Below are positions 63,171 to 64,000 of a DNA stretch of 64,000 bases, piece after piece. The DNA is from a candidate division KSB1 bacterium. Lineage in GTDB: Bacteria > Zhuqueibacterota > Zhuqueibacteria > Zhuqueibacterales > Zhuqueibacteraceae. The stretch's first letter is position 1; every line of letters starts with the position of its first letter. The stretch spans positions 48,200-112,199 of the forward strand of contig JAPDQB010000017.1 of the NCBI GenBank assembly GCA_034506175.1, written 5' to 3'. The position numbers and the translations under genes were made by a program. Below the pieces are notes generated by a model, which ran no database searches, was not told the DNA's origin, and saw only the letters and a program-made list of their open reading frames with translations.

Positions 63171-63257
63171 GCCTGAGAATGAATTCTCAGGCTCAGAAAC
63201 GCAAGTCGCCTGAAGGCGACTGCCACCCATTGGGTGACGAGTCACCTTCAGGTGACT
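63171..63257. repeat. Cluster of four tight perfect hairpins
   Basis: Four inverted repeats in 87 bp, each with a 1- or 2-nt centre: GCCTGAGAAT/ATTCTCAGGC (63171-63192), AGTCGCCT/AGGCGACT (63204-63221), CACCCA/TGGGTG (63224-63236) and AGTCACCT/AGGTGACT (63240-63257). They fill the gap between the membrane-protein gene and the zinc-ribbon gene. Confidence 0.85.
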
Positions 63258-63310
63258 TTCAACTTTGAGCCTGCGATTTTAATCGAAGGCGGGAAACGGG
63301 AAGGAGATTT

Positions 63311-63733
63311 TCAAAACTGCCAGGCCGCCACCAGAAGTCCGGCGGCAAACGTCAGGGTCGCGACCAACAGCAGGCTCCACTTTACTTTACGCGCTTTGAC
63401 GAATTTTTGTCGAATCGATTGCGGCGAGGCGCTGTAGTGCCGGTACGGCAGCGGGAAGAACACGAAAATGGCGAACAAGGCGCTGACGCCCCACAACACA
63501 AAGGGCCAGGACAACGGCGTCCCCGGCGCTGCTTGTCCTTGACTGACCGCGAGCTTGACTTGCAGGCCGGCCAGCACCAAGCCGGCCACCGCGCCGACGG
63601 CGCCGATCAAATATTTCGCGGTCTCTTCGATGCGGCCAAGACCGGCGGCAAATTCCTCGCGCGCGAGTTTGAGATAGAAAAGCTCTTCTTCGGTGGCGCG
63701 ACGGCTCTCCAGCACGGTTTCAGCTTCGTTCAT
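63311..63733 (-). CDS. Small multi-span membrane protein upstream of the CHAT operon
   Basis: A 140-residue protein. The N-terminal about 40 residues form a charged helix (EAETVLESRRATEEELFYLK); then come three likely transmembrane helices: YLIGAVGAVAGLVLAGLQV, WPFVLWGVSALFAIFVFFPL and WSLLLVATLTFAAGLLVAAW. The ATG at 63733 is chosen because the frame upstream lacks protein character. It is the first gene of the run that leads to the CHAT protein. It could be the membrane effector or protease target of the system, or a plain bystander. No family recognised. Confidence 0.72.
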   Translation of the reverse strand: MNEAETVLESRRATEEELFYLKLAREEFAAGLGRIEETAKYLIGAVGAVAGLVLAGLQVKLAVSQGQAAPGTPLSWPFVLWGVSALFAIFVFFPLPYRHYSASPQSIRQKFVKARKVKWSLLLVATLTFAAGLLVAAWQF

Positions 63734-63878
63734 GGATGGTTTCTCCGTCTGACGTTTCATTTTGCAGCATAGAAATCGTGGACGCGTGGGCAGGTTCATC
63801 GTGATTCGCCCGGAACCGGCATGCTAATCTACGAGAAAGAGGGGAAAGAAGCAAGAGAATTTTACCGCTGCCTGCGCA

Positions 63879-63945
63879 TTGACTCATAAATATTGTTACC
63901 GAAATCACTTGGAAATTGAGTCGTTGCCTCATAATATGTGTTACC
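63879..63945 (+). mobile_element. Insertion-sequence left end with two direct repeats
   Basis: TTGACTCATAAATATTGTTA (from 63879, ending CC at 63900) and TTGCCTCATAATATGTGTTA (from 63924, ending CC at 63945) are 22-bp imperfect direct repeats 45 bp apart, directly before a transposase-like start codon. Paired repeats of this kind are usual transposase-binding sites at IS ends. Confidence 0.55.
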
Positions 63946-63963
63946 ATACTTTGGAGCCATATT

Positions 63964-64000
63964 ATGAGCAAAAAATCAGTTCAAGAATACTTACGAGCGA
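63964..64000 (+). CDS. Start of a probable transposase/integrase (continues outside window)
   Basis: ATG with GGAG seven bases upstream, reading MSKKSVQEYLRA to the window edge. From memory this resembles the N-terminus of DDE-integrase-type transposases (S/K-K-Q-EY pattern). Only 12 codons are visible, so the call rests on this resemblance and on the repeats in front of it. Confidence 0.5.
   Translation, partial: MSKKSVQEYLRA

Overview
The window (64 kb, moderately GC-rich) looks like a chromosomal segment of a Gram-negative, heterotrophic bacterium of the FCB superphylum, probably a KSB1/Calditrichota-like lineage. The grounds are: several TonB-dependent receptors with an N-terminal carboxypeptidase-D-like domain, a DUF1501 protein that ends in a type IX secretion (Por) sorting domain with a YPNPFNP motif, Omp85-type barrels, many extracellular beta-propellers, and a GTG/TTG-tolerant, Shine-Dalgarno-using gene style. 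This placement is inference; no 16S gene is present.

Layout. 1-6.5 kb: a carbohydrate locus (beta-mannosidase, LacI regulator with its own promoter and operator, divergent TonB receptor). 6.6-17.9 kb: mixed single genes (DUF4143 ATPase, DDAH-like amidinohydrolase, PIN-like protein, ADP-forming acyl-CoA synthetase, TPR/zinc-ribbon protein, pterin dehydratase, Rieske ferredoxin, a second TonB receptor, a lipoprotein) with two insertion-sequence remnants. 17.9-29.3 kb: a CopG-like antitoxin, a propeller gene broken by an in-frame TGA, an SDR, a HypE-like protein, then a peptidase-MA/PD40/Omp85 protein next to a BamB-like lipoprotein, and a PQQ-type sugar dehydrogenase next to a third TonB receptor. 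29.4-36.9 kb: GH127, four tRNAs (Pro, Arg, His, Glu), a very large debranching-enzyme-like protein coupled to DUF433 and a nucleotidyltransferase, and a divergent HEPN-MNT pair. 37.3-50.6 kb: a collinear, largely overlapping surface-polysaccharide cluster (Wzy-like, Wzx-like, three GT4 glycosyltransferases, two methyltransferases, two AsnB-type amidotransferases, WecA-like initiating transferase). 51-56.8 kb: a DUF1800/DUF1501 secreted pair and an ECF S-component/outer-membrane barrel pair.

The most interesting part is 56.9-63.9 kb on the minus strand. A 1867-residue protein joins a CHAT (caspase-like) protease, a STAND/NB-ARC-type ATPase and 23 almost identical 40-residue TPR units (exactly 120 bp each, plus one 3-bp insertion). 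Upstream on the same strand lie a small four-cysteine zinc-ribbon protein and a small multi-span membrane protein. Downstream is a decayed duplicate of the CHAT gene's last 42 codons. The architecture is that of NLR-like prokaryotic conflict (defence or programmed cell death) proteins; the three-gene set is a candidate undescribed system. An insertion-sequence end begins just upstream of it.

The intergenic spaces are unusually rich in palindromic, short-word repeats of several families, between tRNAs, between convergent genes and around the CHAT locus.
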